From positions 25,509 through 89,508 of the forward strand of contig JBGAVT010000003.1 of NCBI GenBank assembly GCA_044227985.1: a stretch of 64,000 bases of DNA, in the 5' to 3' direction. Source of the DNA: CAZUNB01 sp044227985 (lineage in GTDB: Bacteria > Patescibacteriota > Saccharimonadia > Saccharimonadales > JAGPDM01). The notes under the pieces are model-generated. The model ran no database searches, was not told where the DNA came from, and worked only from the letters and a program-made list of their open reading frames with translations. A program made the translations under genes and the position numbers. Positions 17,846 through 27,337 of the stretch are shown one piece after another; positions within the stretch are counted from its first letter, which is position 1, and each line of letters begins with the position of its first letter.

Positions 17846-18562
17846 TTAGTAACCGTTAGCTTCGATGTCAGCAACGAGGGTTTTGTCGCCACTTCGGGTG
17901 ACTTTGCCGCGCTTCATAACGTGGACGCTGTCAGCGTTGAGGTGTTCGAGGATTCGGGTGTAGTGAGTGATAACTATCGCGCTCGCCCCGCTTTCTTTTT
18001 GATATTGCGACACGGCTTTGGTGACATGTTTTAAGGCATCAATATCCAAGCCTGAATCGATTTCATCGAGAATAATCAGTTTCGGTTTAACGATGAGAAG
18101 CTGGATAATTTCCATTTTTTTGCGTTCGCCACCACTGAAATCATCGTTTAATCCTCGTTCAAGCAGTTCAATATCTAGCTCTAGATCAGCTGCAGTTTTG
18201 CGAAGCCAATTCTGGAATTCATCAAGTTTTCGCACTCCTGGGTGATGAAGCTGTTCAAGCTGCCATAAAAAAGTTTCAGAGATTAATCCTTCAATAGCTA
18301 ATGGGCTTTGGTGGGCCAAGAAAATCCCTTTTTTTGCGCGCTCATCGGCACCCATCTTGTTGATATTTTCACCATCAAGCAGCATCTCGCCGTCAGTAAT
18401 TTCATATCGTGGGTCGCCGGCAATACATGAGGAAAGCGTACTTTTGCCACTACCGTTTGGACCCATGATAACAACGGTTTTACCGTCGTCTACTTTGAGA
18501 TCAATTCCACGTAAAATCCGTGTATCTTCAACTTTAGCTTTAAGATTTTTAACTTCTAACAT
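17846..18562 (-). CDS. sufC: Fe-S assembly ATPase SufC
   Basis: A 238-aa ABC-type ATPase that powers the SufBCD scaffold; it is cytoplasmic, with no membrane domain. Walker A is GPNGSGKST, the ABC signature is FSGGERKKMEI, Walker B is LIILDEIDSGLD, and the H-loop is VITHYTRIL; all are intact and typical of SufC. A TACAAT box with TGA lies 6 nt before the ATG. The stop is 149 bp upstream of the P450 start, so the usual sufC-sufB link is lost. Confidence 0.95.
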   Translation of the reverse strand: MLEVKNLKAKVEDTRILRGIDLKVDDGKTVVIMGPNGSGKSTLSSCIAGDPRYEITDGEMLLDGENINKMGADERAKKGIFLAHQSPLAIEGLISETFLWQLEQLHHPGVRKLDEFQNWLRKTAADLELDIELLERGLNDDFSGGERKKMEIIQLLIVKPKLIILDEIDSGLDIDALKHVTKAVSQYQKESGASAIVITHYTRILEHLNADSVHVMKRGKVTRSGDKTLVADIEANGY

Positions 18563-18568
18563 CTGTAA

Positions 18569-18574
18569 ATTGTA
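18569..18574 (-). promoter_or_regulatory. extended -10 box of sufC
   Basis: TGATACAAT on the minus strand, 6 nt from the ATG. Leaderless type. Confidence 0.4.
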
Positions 18575-18593
18575 TCAAATATGATTAAGATAT

Positions 18594-19565
18594 TCAAAGG
18601 AGCTCGATGATGTCATCGGTGGTTCCACTGGTTGTTTCGTGATCTTTGCTGTCTCGAAAAATCGTGATGGCATTACGAATCTCTTCGGCTTTTTTAGTTT
18701 CACCAAAATGCTCGAGCATCATGACGGCACTCAAGATTGTCGCGATTGGGTTGGCTTTGTTCTGACCGGCAATATCAGGGGCGCTGCCGTGAGCTGGCTC
18801 AAACATGCTAACTCCATTCGGGTTGATATTGGCGCTTGCTGCTAGACCGATGCCACCACTAATTGCGCCACCGAGATCAGTGATGATGTCGCCAAATAGA
18901 TTATCGGTTACGATAACGCTGTAACGCTCTGGTCGCTCGACGAAATGAATACATGCGGCGTCGATGTGATCATAGCTGGTTTCGACTTCCGGATACTCTT
19001 TAGCGACTTCATTGACCGTTCGCCGCCAGAGGTCACCAGAGTATGCGAGAACATTGGTTTTGTGGACCAGTGTTAATCGTTTGTTTTTACGGTTTTTAGC
19101 CACTTCAAAACCGTAGCGGACTAAACGTTCAACGCCAAAGCGTGTGTTGATTGAGCCCTGTGTTGCGACTTCGTGTGGTGTGCCTTTTCGCGCGACACCG
19201 CCTTCGTTCAGATATACTCCCTCAGTATTTTCACGGATAACTTCGATATCGACGCCTTCAGCCTTAAATGGTCGATGATTAACGTAGAGATCGAGCTCAA
19301 AACGCATTTTAAGTAGTAGTCCTCGTTCGATAATTCCAGGTGTGACGTCAGGATGTCCGACTGCTCCGAGCAAAATTGCGTCTAAACTTTTCCACTCCGC
19401 AATCGTTTCGTCTGGCAAAATAGTCTCATCTTGTAAGTATCGCTGCCCACCCAAATCATAATCTGTATAGTCGGCTTCAAATCCAACAGCTTGTAGAACT
19501 TTTAATGCCGAATCGACAATCTCTTTGCCAATTCCATCTCCACGAATAATTCCAATTTTTTTCAT
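18594..19565 (-). CDS. leuB: 3-isopropylmalate dehydrogenase
   Basis: A 323-aa NAD-dependent beta-decarboxylating dehydrogenase of leucine synthesis. It converts 3-isopropylmalate to 2-oxoisocaproate. The fold-wide motif YSVIVTDNLFGDIITDLGGA and the C-terminal MFEPAHGSAPDIAGQNKANP are intact. The blocks ARKGTPHEVATQGSINTRFG and GVERLVRYGFE resemble the short actinobacterial-type LeuB rather than the longer proteobacterial one. Homoisocitrate or tartrate dehydrogenases share the fold, but leuC and leuD nearby make LeuB the best call. TAGAAT with TGG lies 6 nt before the ATG. The gene faces away from leuC, with an oxygenase-like gene between them. Confidence 0.9.
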   Translation of the reverse strand: MKKIGIIRGDGIGKEIVDSALKVLQAVGFEADYTDYDLGGQRYLQDETILPDETIAEWKSLDAILLGAVGHPDVTPGIIERGLLLKMRFELDLYVNHRPFKAEGVDIEVIRENTEGVYLNEGGVARKGTPHEVATQGSINTRFGVERLVRYGFEVAKNRKNKRLTLVHKTNVLAYSGDLWRRTVNEVAKEYPEVETSYDHIDAACIHFVERPERYSVIVTDNLFGDIITDLGGAISGGIGLAASANINPNGVSMFEPAHGSAPDIAGQNKANPIATILSAVMMLEHFGETKKAEEIRNAITIFRDSKDHETTSGTTDDIIELL

Positions 19566-19571
19566 ACTGAT

Positions 19572-19577
19572 ATTCTA
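19572..19577 (-). promoter_or_regulatory. extended -10 box of leuB
   Basis: TGGTAGAAT on the minus strand, 6 nt from the ATG, located between leuB and the oxygenase-like gene. Leaderless type. Confidence 0.4.
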
Positions 19578-19587
19578 CCAGATTACA

Positions 19588-20367
19588 CTAGAAAGGATGA
19601 GTTTCTGCTTTGCTAGGTACTGTCAGGTCTCGATATTCACTGATTTGGCTGACTAATACGAAACGAGAATTATCTGATTCTGGCTCAATCTCTAAACCTG
19701 CATGTATTTTGGGGGGAAATTTTTGCTCTAATGCAGAGCCCCTAGTCATAAGGCCACCGAATAGAATTGCTCTATCTCTTGCAAAGTCGATAGGTGGGCC
19801 GTGCGTTCTATCTTCTTCAAAGAAAACTAATCCAGGTCGAGTAGAGTCGGCATGAAAAGTGACTACCGATGTGTCAAAATGAGGTCTTGCTAAATGGTCA
19901 TTGGCTGAAACAGAGTTAGGAGGTGCATATTTGAGTAATCTCAAATTTCCGTTCGCCATAACGCCGTTTTCATCAACAGTTTTTTCCAGAAACCAATCAA
20001 GACCATCAGGTGTACTTCGCTCTACCCCTCGAATAATTGATTCGTGAACCTGAGCAATTCTATCATCTAAGTACGTCACTAGGTCTATAACTCTATCGTC
20101 TAGATCCGGTGAGTTTCTTTCTAGCCAACGCTTTGTGCCAGGCACAACTACAAATCTCCATTTATCCGGATCATGTCCTTCTGCCAATGCAGCTTCTGTC
20201 TCGCCTTTCCATACCAATCCTCGGTTTTGAGCGCGTTCCGTTCGGTCTTCATGATAAGTTTCCTGGATACCTCCTGGTTGACCAAAAGTTCTGATAGCTT
20301 CTTTGTAAATATCGTAGAGCTCGTCGCACTCCTCGACTCTTAGTGGTCTTTCTGTCTCAACGGACAT
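19588..20367 (-). CDS. 2-oxoglutarate/Fe(II) oxygenase-like protein
   Basis: A 259-aa protein whose second half matches the layout of the isopenicillin N synthase-like 2OG-Fe(II) oxygenases. H163 and D165 (in PHFDTSVVTF) followed by H222 (KIHAGLEI) would form the iron triad, and R235 (SRFVLVSQI) sits where the 2-oxoglutarate carboxylate is bound. GLVFFEE and AILFGG fill the expected strands. The N-terminal half is helical and has no clear motif. If active it needs O2 and Fe(II). A TTGACA/TAATAT promoter and GGAG Shine-Dalgarno are present. The substrate is unknown. The call is by motif order only, so it is moderately sure. Confidence 0.6.
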   Translation of the reverse strand: MSVETERPLRVEECDELYDIYKEAIRTFGQPGGIQETYHEDRTERAQNRGLVWKGETEAALAEGHDPDKWRFVVVPGTKRWLERNSPDLDDRVIDLVTYLDDRIAQVHESIIRGVERSTPDGLDWFLEKTVDENGVMANGNLRLLKYAPPNSVSANDHLARPHFDTSVVTFHADSTRPGLVFFEEDRTHGPPIDFARDRAILFGGLMTRGSALEQKFPPKIHAGLEIEPESDNSRFVLVSQISEYRDLTVPSKAETHPF

Positions 20368-20401
20368 TTTTCTCCAATACCTTATTGATAGTTAATCAAA
20401 T

Positions 20402-20454
20402 ATATTAAACAATTATATGATGCTTGTCAATAGTGTTAAAAAGAATGGTATAAT
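20402..20454. promoter_or_regulatory. divergent promoters for leuC and the oxygenase-like gene
   Basis: On the plus strand TTGTCA (20424-20429) and TATAAT (20449-20454) with a 19-nt spacer serve leuC, 8 nt from its ATG. On the minus strand TTGACA (20425-20430) and TAATAT (20402-20407) with a 17-nt spacer serve the gene at 19588-20367. The two -35 elements lie over the same bases, so polymerase can use only one at a time. Confidence 0.6.
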
Positions 20455-20462
20455 AATAAAAT

Positions 20463-21866
<1,404 letters not shown>

Positions 21867-21873
21867 ATTGTTC

Positions 21874-22533
21874 CTATAAATAAAATCCTGTATCTGGCAA
21901 CCCGGTCTCTAGCACTGTCGCAGACTGTATAGCTAAGTGGGTTGACACTTCGATATCTTCAGTATGTGGTCCTGGTAGATCGTAAGGAGCTGGCAGCGTA
22001 TGGGTTTCGTTAAAACTATGTATATTCCATGCTACGAGTACGAGCCTGCCATTGCCTTCGACAAAGTCTTGATCCCACGGATATTCTGGTCTTTCACCTG
22101 TAAGTCTTACTTGACCTGATTCAACTATATATCCCTCTAAAACCGCTATCGAAGCAATTGATCCATCTCGAGAAAGCTTATGTGCCAACTCTCCAAGATC
22201 CCTGTCTATGGTGGAATCACTGACAAAAGGATCTAGGCCTTCTAGGCTCGTACCTCTTGGTCCATGAAGACCTTCAAGCGATAGGCCATTCCTGACATTA
22301 TGTAACGCTAAAAAGCCAACCCTACTCAAAGTTTCTGCAAAATTTTCTGGCTCTGAATTTACTTTTTGTATTTCTTTTCCACGCGGATTGGTTGCTACGC
22401 GCTCTGGAACAAGTAGCCTACCAACGGTACTCGTATCTCTATCGCTATGCTGGCGACAAAATGCTGTTCGCCTATTACCTGAAGAATTCGAGAGATCAAT
22501 TAAGTCTAATTCTGTTCGTTCTGAGCTTGGCAT
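21874..22533 (-). CDS. hypothetical protein
   Basis: A 219-aa soluble protein that I do not recognise. The first 30 residues are Ser/Thr/Asp-rich and look disordered. The segment RLVLVAWNIHSFNETHTLPAPYD and the histidines after it could mark a metal or ligand site, but no family motif fits. On its strand TTGACT and TATTAC with an 18-nt spacer lie upstream. It sits only 7 bp after the end of leuC, on the opposite strand, and separates leuC from leuD. Confidence 0.55.
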   Translation of the reverse strand: MPSSERTELDLIDLSNSSGNRRTAFCRQHSDRDTSTVGRLLVPERVATNPRGKEIQKVNSEPENFAETLSRVGFLALHNVRNGLSLEGLHGPRGTSLEGLDPFVSDSTIDRDLGELAHKLSRDGSIASIAVLEGYIVESGQVRLTGERPEYPWDQDFVEGNGRLVLVAWNIHSFNETHTLPAPYDLPGPHTEDIEVSTHLAIQSATVLETGLPDTGFYL

Positions 22534-22601
22534 TTTTGTTTTCGCTTGTTTAACTACCTTTGTAATACCATAAGCATAATATCAAAGTCAAGCATTATCT
22601 T

Positions 22602-23147
22602 TTAATCATCAGTGCAATTGATGCAATAACCAGGATGATTGTCTGGTTTATCTGGGTGAGCTTTACACCTGCCTTCAATGCAATAGTACATCGAGCTATT
22701 GATATCAAAGTTATTTGCCCAATCTTCATTTGGGAATCTACAAGTATTTGGTTTATTTGCCTCGCAGAAGCGAATACTGATTTGATATGTGTCAACGCCA
22801 CCATTTACGTACGCGTCGTAGTCGTAAATACTGCCAGGATACGGCGCTGCCGGCCAACTCTTGTTACTCAGAAATTCTTCAAGACCTGGTGGTAGCCCGC
22901 GAGTCACATCAGCTGGAAATCCAGCATATTTATTTTGATATAGGTAGAGCGCAGTAGAAATAGAACGTAGCTCCGCTTTGCTGCGGCTATTGTAAGCTTT
23001 TTCACGGACGTTTCCGATACCGATTAAAACTAGACTCGCAAGAATACCAATCACAACAATTACGACGAGTAATTCAATAATGGTAAAGCCTCGTAAAACT
23101 TCTTTTATTCTTTTAATTGGTTTTTGTATGTGTTGAAGCACTAGCAT
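22602..23147 (-). CDS. type IV pilin-like protein
   Basis: A pseudopilin or pilin of about 181 aa. The class III signal [17 protein letters not shown] has the glycine before the cleavage site, the Glu at +5 and a hydrophobic helix. The ATG at 23147 gives a 20-residue basic leader; an upstream TTG is possible. The mature part has a [19 protein letters not shown] helix as in GspG-like pilins, and six cysteines near the C-terminus that may form disulfides. It would be processed by PilD and assembled into a pilus. It lies apart from the other two pilin genes of the window (33.9 and 34.5 kb) and is wedged between leuC and leuD. Confidence 0.85.
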   Translation of the reverse strand: MLVLQHIQKPIKRIKEVLRGFTIIELLVVIVVIGILASLVLIGIGNVREKAYNSRSKAELRSISTALYLYQNKYAGFPADVTRGLPPGLEEFLSNKSWPAAPYPGSIYDYDAYVNGGVDTYQISIRFCEANKPNTCRFPNEDWANNFDINSSMYYCIEGRCKAHPDKPDNHPGYCINCTDD

Positions 23148-23246
23148 TATTGTAATCTGTTTTTTGTCACCTGCAACTGTATTGGCTTGGACCAAAATAA
23201 TGACAAATAGTTGAAATTAAATCATAAAGATAATTTAATAACATAA

Positions 23247-23465
23247 ATGAATGAAGCTAAGCTGAATAGTGAAGATGGTGATTCTAATGCTGGAGTGCTT
23301 ACTAGCTGTGAGGACAAACCAGACTCTCTAGACCACTTGGTTCTGGCTGGTGCTAGTGAGCTTGTAGAAAATGGTATGGGAAGGTTTCCGGTAGAAAGAA
23401 TTGCCATTGCCGGCCTAGCATTATTGGTCACATTCACATCATTCAGACACTTAAGAAAACAGTAA
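23247..23465 (+). CDS. small tail-anchored membrane protein (putative)
   Basis: A 72-aa frame with an acidic N-terminal half and one C-terminal hydrophobic helix (about residues 50-64) followed by a basic tail RHLRKQ, a plausible tail anchor with the N-terminus outside or inside not decided. It stops 18 bp before leuD, and the leuD -10 box lies in that gap. There is no clear Shine-Dalgarno. The opposite-strand frame of similar length looks less protein-like. It could be spurious. Confidence 0.35.
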   Translation: MNEAKLNSEDGDSNAGVLTSCEDKPDSLDHLVLAGASELVENGMGRFPVERIAIAGLALLVTFTSFRHLRKQ

Positions 23466-23470
23466 TCTGG

Positions 23471-23476
23471 TATAAT
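23471..23476 (+). promoter_or_regulatory. extended -10 box of leuD
   Basis: TGGTATAAT with 7 nt to the leuD ATG and no Shine-Dalgarno. leuD therefore has its own promoter and a leaderless start. Confidence 0.55.
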
Positions 23477-23483
23477 TTCTACT

Positions 23484-24086
23484 ATGAAAGCAGTTAAAAT
23501 AATTAAAGGTACAGCCGCACCGCTCGACCGTAGTGACGTTGATACTGATCAAATCATCCCAAGCGATTATCTAAAAAGTATTTCTAAGACTGGCTTTGAA
23601 GCTGGTTTGTTCGCACAGTGGCGCGAAAACGAGCCAAATTTTGTGTTAAATCAGGATCGGTTCAAAAATGCTAAAATTCTGGTTGCTGGTTCAAACTTTG
23701 GGACTGGTTCGTCTCGCGAACACGCCGTATGGGCAATTATGCAATACGGTTTTGCAGCTGTGATTGCTCCGAGTTTTGGTGATATTTTTCGAAATAACTC
23801 ACATAAAAATGGTTTGTTGCCAGTTGTTTTGCCTGACGAATCCGTGGATGCTCTCCTCGAAGCTGTTGAGAATCGTCCAGAACTTGAATTTTATATAGAT
23901 ATTTCGAAGCGAACGATGCTTGTAAATGAGCTTGGTTTTGAAGCAAACTTCCCCCTCGACGATGAAGTCATGAAGCGCTTTTTAGAAGGTCTCGATGATA
24001 TTTCCCTGACTTTGAAGCTTGAAGACGATATTAAATTTTATGAGAAGTCTCGTCCTAACTTTAAACCTCGAATTCGTCATGTTTAA
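23484..24086 (+). CDS. leuD: 3-isopropylmalate dehydratase small subunit
   Basis: The 200-aa swivel-domain partner of LeuC. The signature GSNFGTGSSREHAVW and the block IAPSFGDIFRNNSHKNGLLPV are exact for LeuD. The length is normal for the proteobacterial-type single-domain form. It binds LeuC to complete the active site and has no cluster of its own. It is 1.6 kb from leuC, transcribed from its own leaderless promoter. Confidence 0.95.
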   Translation: MKAVKIIKGTAAPLDRSDVDTDQIIPSDYLKSISKTGFEAGLFAQWRENEPNFVLNQDRFKNAKILVAGSNFGTGSSREHAVWAIMQYGFAAVIAPSFGDIFRNNSHKNGLLPVVLPDESVDALLEAVENRPELEFYIDISKRTMLVNELGFEANFPLDDEVMKRFLEGLDDISLTLKLEDDIKFYEKSRPNFKPRIRHV

Positions 24087-24107
24087 ACGATGTGAGTCGT
24101 TCAAGTG

Positions 24108-24887
24108 CTATGAACTGTTTTTATTGAGGTAATTAAGCGTCATCTGAGTGCGTTCTTTAGCATATGGACAATAGCCGCATTCTTTGCCGACCTCTGGAAT
24201 TTGGTCCGACTCCAGGCACGCTTTGATTTTCGGTAAAATTGGTTCAATCCAACTGTCATCTCCCGGATGTTCGATTAAACGCTGGTCAAATTTCAACATA
24301 CCATCAAAGCGCTCAGACTTTTTCTTAGCCGTTGCATACAGCCAATATCCAGTATTGCTGACCCTTAATCCATTTTGTCGCAAGAGCCATTGATATACCT
24401 CGAGTTGACGGCGATAACCATCGTGATAAAACGCATCACCAAGCTGTGTAACGGGCTGGGTACGTGCTGTGGCCTTATAGTCGACCACAATGTATTCGTT
24501 TTTTTTATTAATCCATAAATCATCGAGCGCACCAAAGATTTCTAGATTAGTGTCTTTGTGGACGGTCCGGATGCCCTTAAAGTTTTCGCGCCAAATATCG
24601 AGCATTTCGTGTTCTGCGGGAATAGCATCAAGTTTATATTTTACTTGTATGGAATGCTGCTTTTTTTCTTTTCGTAGCTCATCAAATTCGCGTTTATATA
24701 GTTCGTCAACGGTTGAATTCAGAGTAAAAGGAGGTGTACGAGGTTGTTTTATTCCGAGACGACGGTCTAGGTAGAAACATCGTGGACACTGAATAAACTG
24801 TTCGATTTTGCTACGGCTAAGAGCGAATGGCTGAGCCTGTCCAGGCTGGTACGTCGGATTGTAGTTATATGATTTTTGATATGCCAC
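24108..24887 (-). CDS. PD-(D/E)XK nuclease, Cas4/RecB-like
   Basis: A 259-aa nuclease of the RecB/Cas4 fold. The catalytic set is visible: GALDDLW and YIVVDYKA (the D-x-K), then YRRQLEVYQWLL, the QhXXY motif. Cysteines at the two ends (CPRC near residue 34 and CGYCPY near the C-terminus) match the Cas4-type layout that holds a [4Fe-4S] cluster. No CRISPR array or other cas gene is in the window, so a role in DNA repair is more likely than in adaptation. The start is GTG with TATACT 6 nt upstream. It is convergent with leuD. Confidence 0.88.
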   Translation of the reverse strand: MAYQKSYNYNPTYQPGQAQPFALSRSKIEQFIQCPRCFYLDRRLGIKQPRTPPFTLNSTVDELYKREFDELRKEKKQHSIQVKYKLDAIPAEHEMLDIWRENFKGIRTVHKDTNLEIFGALDDLWINKKNEYIVVDYKATARTQPVTQLGDAFYHDGYRRQLEVYQWLLRQNGLRVSNTGYWLYATAKKKSERFDGMLKFDQRLIEHPGDDSWIEPILPKIKACLESDQIPEVGKECGYCPYAKERTQMTLNYLNKNSS

Positions 24888-24893
24888 AATCCT

Positions 24894-24899
24894 AGTATA
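24894..24899 (-). promoter_or_regulatory. -10 box of the Cas4/RecB-like nuclease gene
   Basis: TATACT on the minus strand, 6 nt from the GTG start. Leaderless type. Confidence 0.45.
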
Positions 24900-24947
24900 C
24901 AGTGCCTGCTTCGAGTTGTTGTATGTATATGATACAAATTATATATA

Positions 24948-25487
24948 TTAAAAAAGCCACAAAGCGGCGGCGGTAATAAGACCGAGCATTAAAACGTCAG
25001 TGACGGAAGTTACGATTGGGATTAGGACATCATCTGGGTTCGCTGTTTTAGTCTCGAGTAATTTGTCGACAGTTTTAGTTATTATCAGCATAGCTACGAC
25101 CACACCAATGATACTTGCAAACACAAAGACGATGAACTTACTTAGAAAAACAGCAGAAAGTCCATAATTACGTGAAATTGCGACGCCTAGGCTAACGATA
25201 CTAACTGCGCTGGCGTTGAGTAATATGCTTGGTGCTAAGTCACGAGCCAGTTCTAGCTGAGGATGCTTTCGGGTCTTGCCATCAGTTGCACGTGCAGCAA
25301 TTACTGAAGCGTAATCACCAACCATTGTATTTAGGGGCGGTGTGGCTATCAGTAGCGGAATTATCGGCAAGAGTTTTTCGGAAATAGCTTCGAGCCCAAT
25401 ACCACCAATCAAACTGACACTACTGGCTGCAGCCACCATAAGGCAAGTATAGAAGAATGATTGTTTTAGACGTTCTTTTTTAATCAT
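24948..25487 (-). CDS. MgtE/SLC41-type cation transporter, second half
   Basis: A 179-aa membrane protein with about five helices. It has a degenerate MgtE pore signature (PPLNTMVGDYASVIAARATDG) and a closing block NPDDVLIPIVTSVTDVL that matches the family's PxxTSxxD motif. MgtE and SLC41 proteins carry Mg2+ or other divalent cations. There is no cytoplasmic N or CBS domain. Its ATG overlaps the stop of the preceding gene by 4 bp (ATGA), and that gene has the same domain, so the two would make a heterodimeric channel. Which ion is carried is not known. Confidence 0.78.
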   Translation of the reverse strand: MIKKERLKQSFFYTCLMVAAASSVSLIGGIGLEAISEKLLPIIPLLIATPPLNTMVGDYASVIAARATDGKTRKHPQLELARDLAPSILLNASAVSIVSLGVAISRNYGLSAVFLSKFIVFVFASIIGVVVAMLIITKTVDKLLETKTANPDDVLIPIVTSVTDVLMLGLITAAALWLF

Positions 25488-26092
25488 ACAATTACCCCAA
25501 TCACTAAGGAGATAATAATCACCACCAACATATCGACAACTGATGTTTCTATCGGCCCGACGATGTTATCAGGGTTGAGCTTGAGCTTACGAACAACGAT
25601 TACACCTATGATTATCAAAGGAAAAGCCAGAACACCAACACCGAGAGACGTAATCATACTGATAGCAATTATTTTTAGAGGATCAACCTCGAAAAAAAGC
25701 ATTCCGACGATGACCGTGAAAAGGCTGAGGATAAGGGTTGATACCATCAAGATAGCTAGTGAATAAAGTGCATCGTGCACAGCGATGATGCTCTTTTTAA
25801 AGTCGGTATTCTTTATGTGATGATTAATTTTTACTGACAAACTAGCAGTTACTGATGCTATAACATCGATCAAACCCGGCAGCAATAGTAGTGTTCCGGG
25901 AATGAGTATGAATTTCTCTTTGGCTGAATCGAGAAATATTCCTGCTACTAGCGATAATGAGACTCCAACAATCTGTCCGAATAGGATTTGTTTGGCCCCG
26001 GCTGATTTGTTGCGATTGATTCGATGATAGTAATATGGCCAGTAGTGTTTTGGTCTTTGATTGATCTGTTTTAACTGTGAAATAAAAGGCAT
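25484..26092 (-). CDS. MgtE/SLC41-type cation transporter, first half
   Basis: A 202-aa membrane protein with about five helices after a basic 35-residue N-terminus. The pore signature LLPGLIDVIASVTASLSVKI resembles the MgtE block in which P and G residues line the pore, and NPDNIVGPIETSVVDML matches the last-helix motif. It lacks the N and CBS sensor domains. It is coupled to the next gene by an ATGA overlap. The TAGTAT box is 5 nt before the ATG and overlaps the tgt stop region. Confidence 0.78.
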   Translation of the reverse strand: MPFISQLKQINQRPKHYWPYYYHRINRNKSAGAKQILFGQIVGVSLSLVAGIFLDSAKEKFILIPGTLLLLPGLIDVIASVTASLSVKINHHIKNTDFKKSIIAVHDALYSLAILMVSTLILSLFTVIVGMLFFEVDPLKIIAISMITSLGVGVLAFPLIIIGVIVVRKLKLNPDNIVGPIETSVVDMLVVIIISLVIGVIV

Positions 26093-26100
26093 AAGTAATA

Positions 26101-27297
26101 CTATGATACTTTGCTACGGTAGTTTGCAAGCCAATCTTCGCTAAATTGTCGGAACCTTTGTTCAATGATGGCAGTTCTGATATCCTCCATGAATCGTGCG
26201 AAGAAATGTAAATTATGGACAGTTAGCAGGCTGTTACTGGCAAGTTCACTTGATTTATATAGGTGTCGTAGATAGTGTTTGCCGTGGTGTTGACAGGTGT
26301 AACAATTGCAGTTTTGTTCGATTGGAGATTCGTCAAATTCAAAATCTTTTCTGCCTATATTAAAGCGACCATCATAGGTGTATAGCGAGCCATTTCGAGC
26401 ATTACGGGTGGGCGTAACGCAGTCGAATGTGTCGATACCAACAGCGACCGCAGCTAGAATATCTTCCGGTGTGCCGATGCCGAGCAAGTGTCGTGGTTTT
26501 TCGTCTGGAAGTTCGTCTGTCACCCAGCCAACTGCTTCTCCGAGATCATGCTTGTTAAAAGCCCCACCGATACCAAATCCATCGAAATTCATCGTAGCAA
26601 GTGTTCGGGCGGACTCTCGACGGAGGTCTTCATGCCGTCCGCCTTGTACAACTCCAAACAGAGCTTGCTTCTCATCAGTATCAAGCTTGTCGTGGGCGTC
26701 AACGCTTCTTTGCGCCCAACTATGAGTTCTTTCCATTGCTATACGCTGGTAATTTTTCGGCGCAGTCGGCGCGGTGCATTCATCGAAAGCGAAGATTATA
26801 TCAGCGCCGAGATCATACTGAATTTGCATAGATTTTTCTGGATCAAGGTATATTTTACTTCCATCAAGGTGGCTTTTGAAGGTTACTCCGTCGTCGTTTA
26901 TTTTAAAACGGGCATTATTCTTTGGAATCCCCTCTCGACTTTCGCCCTCCTCCGCAACTTTGGTAATTCCACTGTCAAAGGCTACACCGAGACTAAAGAC
27001 TTGGAAACCACCACTATCAGTAAATAGTGGCTTTCTGTAATTCATAAACTTGTGAAGACCACCAGCTCTCTTCACAACGTCGCTGCCAGGTCGTAACATT
27101 AAGTGGTATGTGTTAGCGAGTGCCGCTTGCATACCGGTGCCGTCGAGCTGCTCGTTACTGAGACTTTTTACGGTAGCTTTGGTCCCAACGACAATGAAGG
27201 CTGGAGTCTTGATTTGTCCGTGGGGCGTCGATATGATGCCAGTTCTTGCTCGATCATCATTATGGATTATTGAATATGAAAATTTCTCATTTGGCAT
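26101..27297 (-). CDS. tgt: tRNA-guanine transglycosylase
   Basis: A 398-aa bacterial Tgt. It replaces G34 of tRNAs with GUN anticodons by preQ1 or queuine. The TIM-barrel substrate motif FTDSGGFQVFSLG, the nucleophile Asp in FDCVTPTRNARNG, and the Zn site CNCYTCQHH with the later His (SLLTVHNLHF) are present. The length is slightly above normal. No queuosine synthesis gene is in the window, so the base may be salvaged. The start is set by TGCTATACT 6 nt upstream. Confidence 0.95.
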   Translation of the reverse strand: MPNEKFSYSIIHNDDRARTGIISTPHGQIKTPAFIVVGTKATVKSLSNEQLDGTGMQAALANTYHLMLRPGSDVVKRAGGLHKFMNYRKPLFTDSGGFQVFSLGVAFDSGITKVAEEGESREGIPKNNARFKINDDGVTFKSHLDGSKIYLDPEKSMQIQYDLGADIIFAFDECTAPTAPKNYQRIAMERTHSWAQRSVDAHDKLDTDEKQALFGVVQGGRHEDLRRESARTLATMNFDGFGIGGAFNKHDLGEAVGWVTDELPDEKPRHLLGIGTPEDILAAVAVGIDTFDCVTPTRNARNGSLYTYDGRFNIGRKDFEFDESPIEQNCNCYTCQHHGKHYLRHLYKSSELASNSLLTVHNLHFFARFMEDIRTAIIEQRFRQFSEDWLANYRSKVS

Positions 27298-27303
27298 CAG
27301 TCT

Positions 27304-27309
27304 AGTATA
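27304..27309 (-). promoter_or_regulatory. extended -10 box of tgt
   Basis: TGCTATACT on the minus strand with a 6-nt gap to the ATG. Leaderless type. Confidence 0.5.
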
Positions 27310-27337
27310 GCAATTATCTAGGAGAGAATTTTACCTA

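Noticed and set aside
24108..24887. CRISPR adaptation module because of the Cas4-like nuclease
   Set aside because: No repeat array and no other cas gene in the window.
26488..27027. Plus-strand open frame of 179 codons within tgt
   Set aside because: Antisense to the conserved Tgt barrel; no independent support.
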